Shown: in pieces, positions 33,613 to 33,729 of the stretch
Layout: every line of letters begins with the position of its first letter
Position numbering within the stretch: position 1 is the first letter of the stretch
Source: Alkalihalophilus marmarensis DSM 21297
GTDB taxonomy: Bacteria > Bacillota > Bacilli > Bacillales > Bacillaceae_D
Assembly: GCF_000474275.2 (NCBI RefSeq)
Contig: NZ_ATAE01000052.1
Coordinates: forward strand, 1-33,729
Length of the DNA: 33,729 bases
Direction of reading: 5' to 3'
Program-made: the position numbers and the translations under genes
The notes under the pieces: generated by a model
Databases searched by the model: none
Told to the model about the DNA's origin: nothing
The model's input: the letters and a program-made list of their open reading frames with translations, nothing else

Positions 33613-33729
33613 GATCTTCTTTATGTTCTGTGCAATAGCAGTCATTAGTGCTTGTTCGCTCGCGCCCTCTAAGCTGCGTAACCGGCAGTAGCGAAGCCCG
33701 TGGAGTTGTTTTGAATCCGCAAAGCTTCG
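33589..33729 (-). CDS. IS1182-family transposase, C-terminal 46 residues (runs off window)
   Basis: The minus-strand frame from the window edge reads [20 protein letters not shown], then [26 protein letters not shown] and TGA at 33589. From recall this is the C-terminus of IS1182-type (DDE) transposases common in Bacillaceae. The 5' part lies outside the window, so completeness cannot be judged. The A-rich terminators to its left suggest that the IS end lies between about 33530 and 33580. Confidence 0.8.
   Translation of the reverse strand, partial: RSFADSKQLHGLRYCRLRSLEGASEQALMTAIAQNIKKIANHLTRG

Noticed and set aside
1-33729. CRISPR array, tRNA or rRNA genes
   Set aside because: No regularly spaced direct repeats, cloverleaf with conserved TTCGAATC-type arm, or rRNA sequence was seen on either strand.

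Overview
The window is low-GC, spore-former (Bacillaceae) DNA. It carries yunB, a spore-germinant-receptor operon and an RsbR-type stressosome protein, has strong Shine-Dalgarno sites, uses TTG/GTG starts often, and encodes Gram-positive lipoproteins. It reads as an accessory stretch of a chromosome rather than a compact plasmid: ordinary transporter genes alternate with many decayed fragments and one large nested mobile element. No rRNA, tRNA or CRISPR array was seen.

Layout. (1) 1-4.4 kb: small hypothetical, zinc-ribbon and lipoprotein genes on the minus strand, separated by near-identical terminator hairpins, plus a frameshifted RsbR-like gene. (2) 4.4-7.2 kb: yunB, a group II intron remnant lying directly after a terminator, and a four-gene minus-strand operon of small membrane proteins and a CBS-domain protein. 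(3) 7.2-8.9 kb: a Na/Pi cotransporter gene whose 5' end touches the left end of a transposon. (4) 8876-26688: a Tn3-family transposon of 17.8 kb. It has 39-bp terminal inverted repeats (34/39 identical) and a perfect 5-bp target duplication TTTAA (8871-8875 and 26689-26693). It carries cadC-cadA and cadD (cadmium export and sensing), a res region, tnpR and tnpA. (5) 15840-25899, nested inside tnpA: a Tn554-like element of about 10.06 kb with tnpA-tnpB-tnpC recombinase genes. It is inserted without a conventional staggered duplication at a shared 9-bp core, GGCTGGTTA, within the codons of the conserved D-T-A-G-Y-T-D motif of the Tn3 transposase. Its intact cargo is a gerB-gerA-gerC germinant-receptor operon with a plausible sigma-G promoter. 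Beside it lies a graveyard of broken genes: a phosphotransferase with an amber stop, a truncated secreted protein, and glutamate-synthase, group II RT and DUF3231 fragments. (6) 26.7-33.7 kb: a Pho-box-like promoter now stranded 17.8 kb from the Na/Pi gene, a CaCA antiporter, a frameshifted AI-2E-family permease, an HhH lipoprotein, a PAP2 phosphatase, a CPA1 K+/H+ antiporter, a short tyrosine recombinase, and the 3' end of an IS1182-type transposase running off the window.

How it works together. The cad module is a complete sensor-pump unit: CadC keeps the D101/H103/H114/E117 and C7/C11/C58/C60 metal-ligand positions of pI258 CadC, and two palindromic operators flank its promoter. The nested element joins cadmium resistance and spore germination on one Tn3 backbone, but it splits the Tn3 transposase between its second Asp and its catalytic Glu, so the outer element should not transpose by itself. 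The outer insertion also removed the Na/Pi gene from its apparent PhoP-controlled promoter. The most novel items are the recombinase target inside a universally conserved transposase motif, the germination operon as Tn554-like cargo, and two subterminal hairpins in the outer transposon that both display the inner-IR motif ACGCTAAG in their loops.
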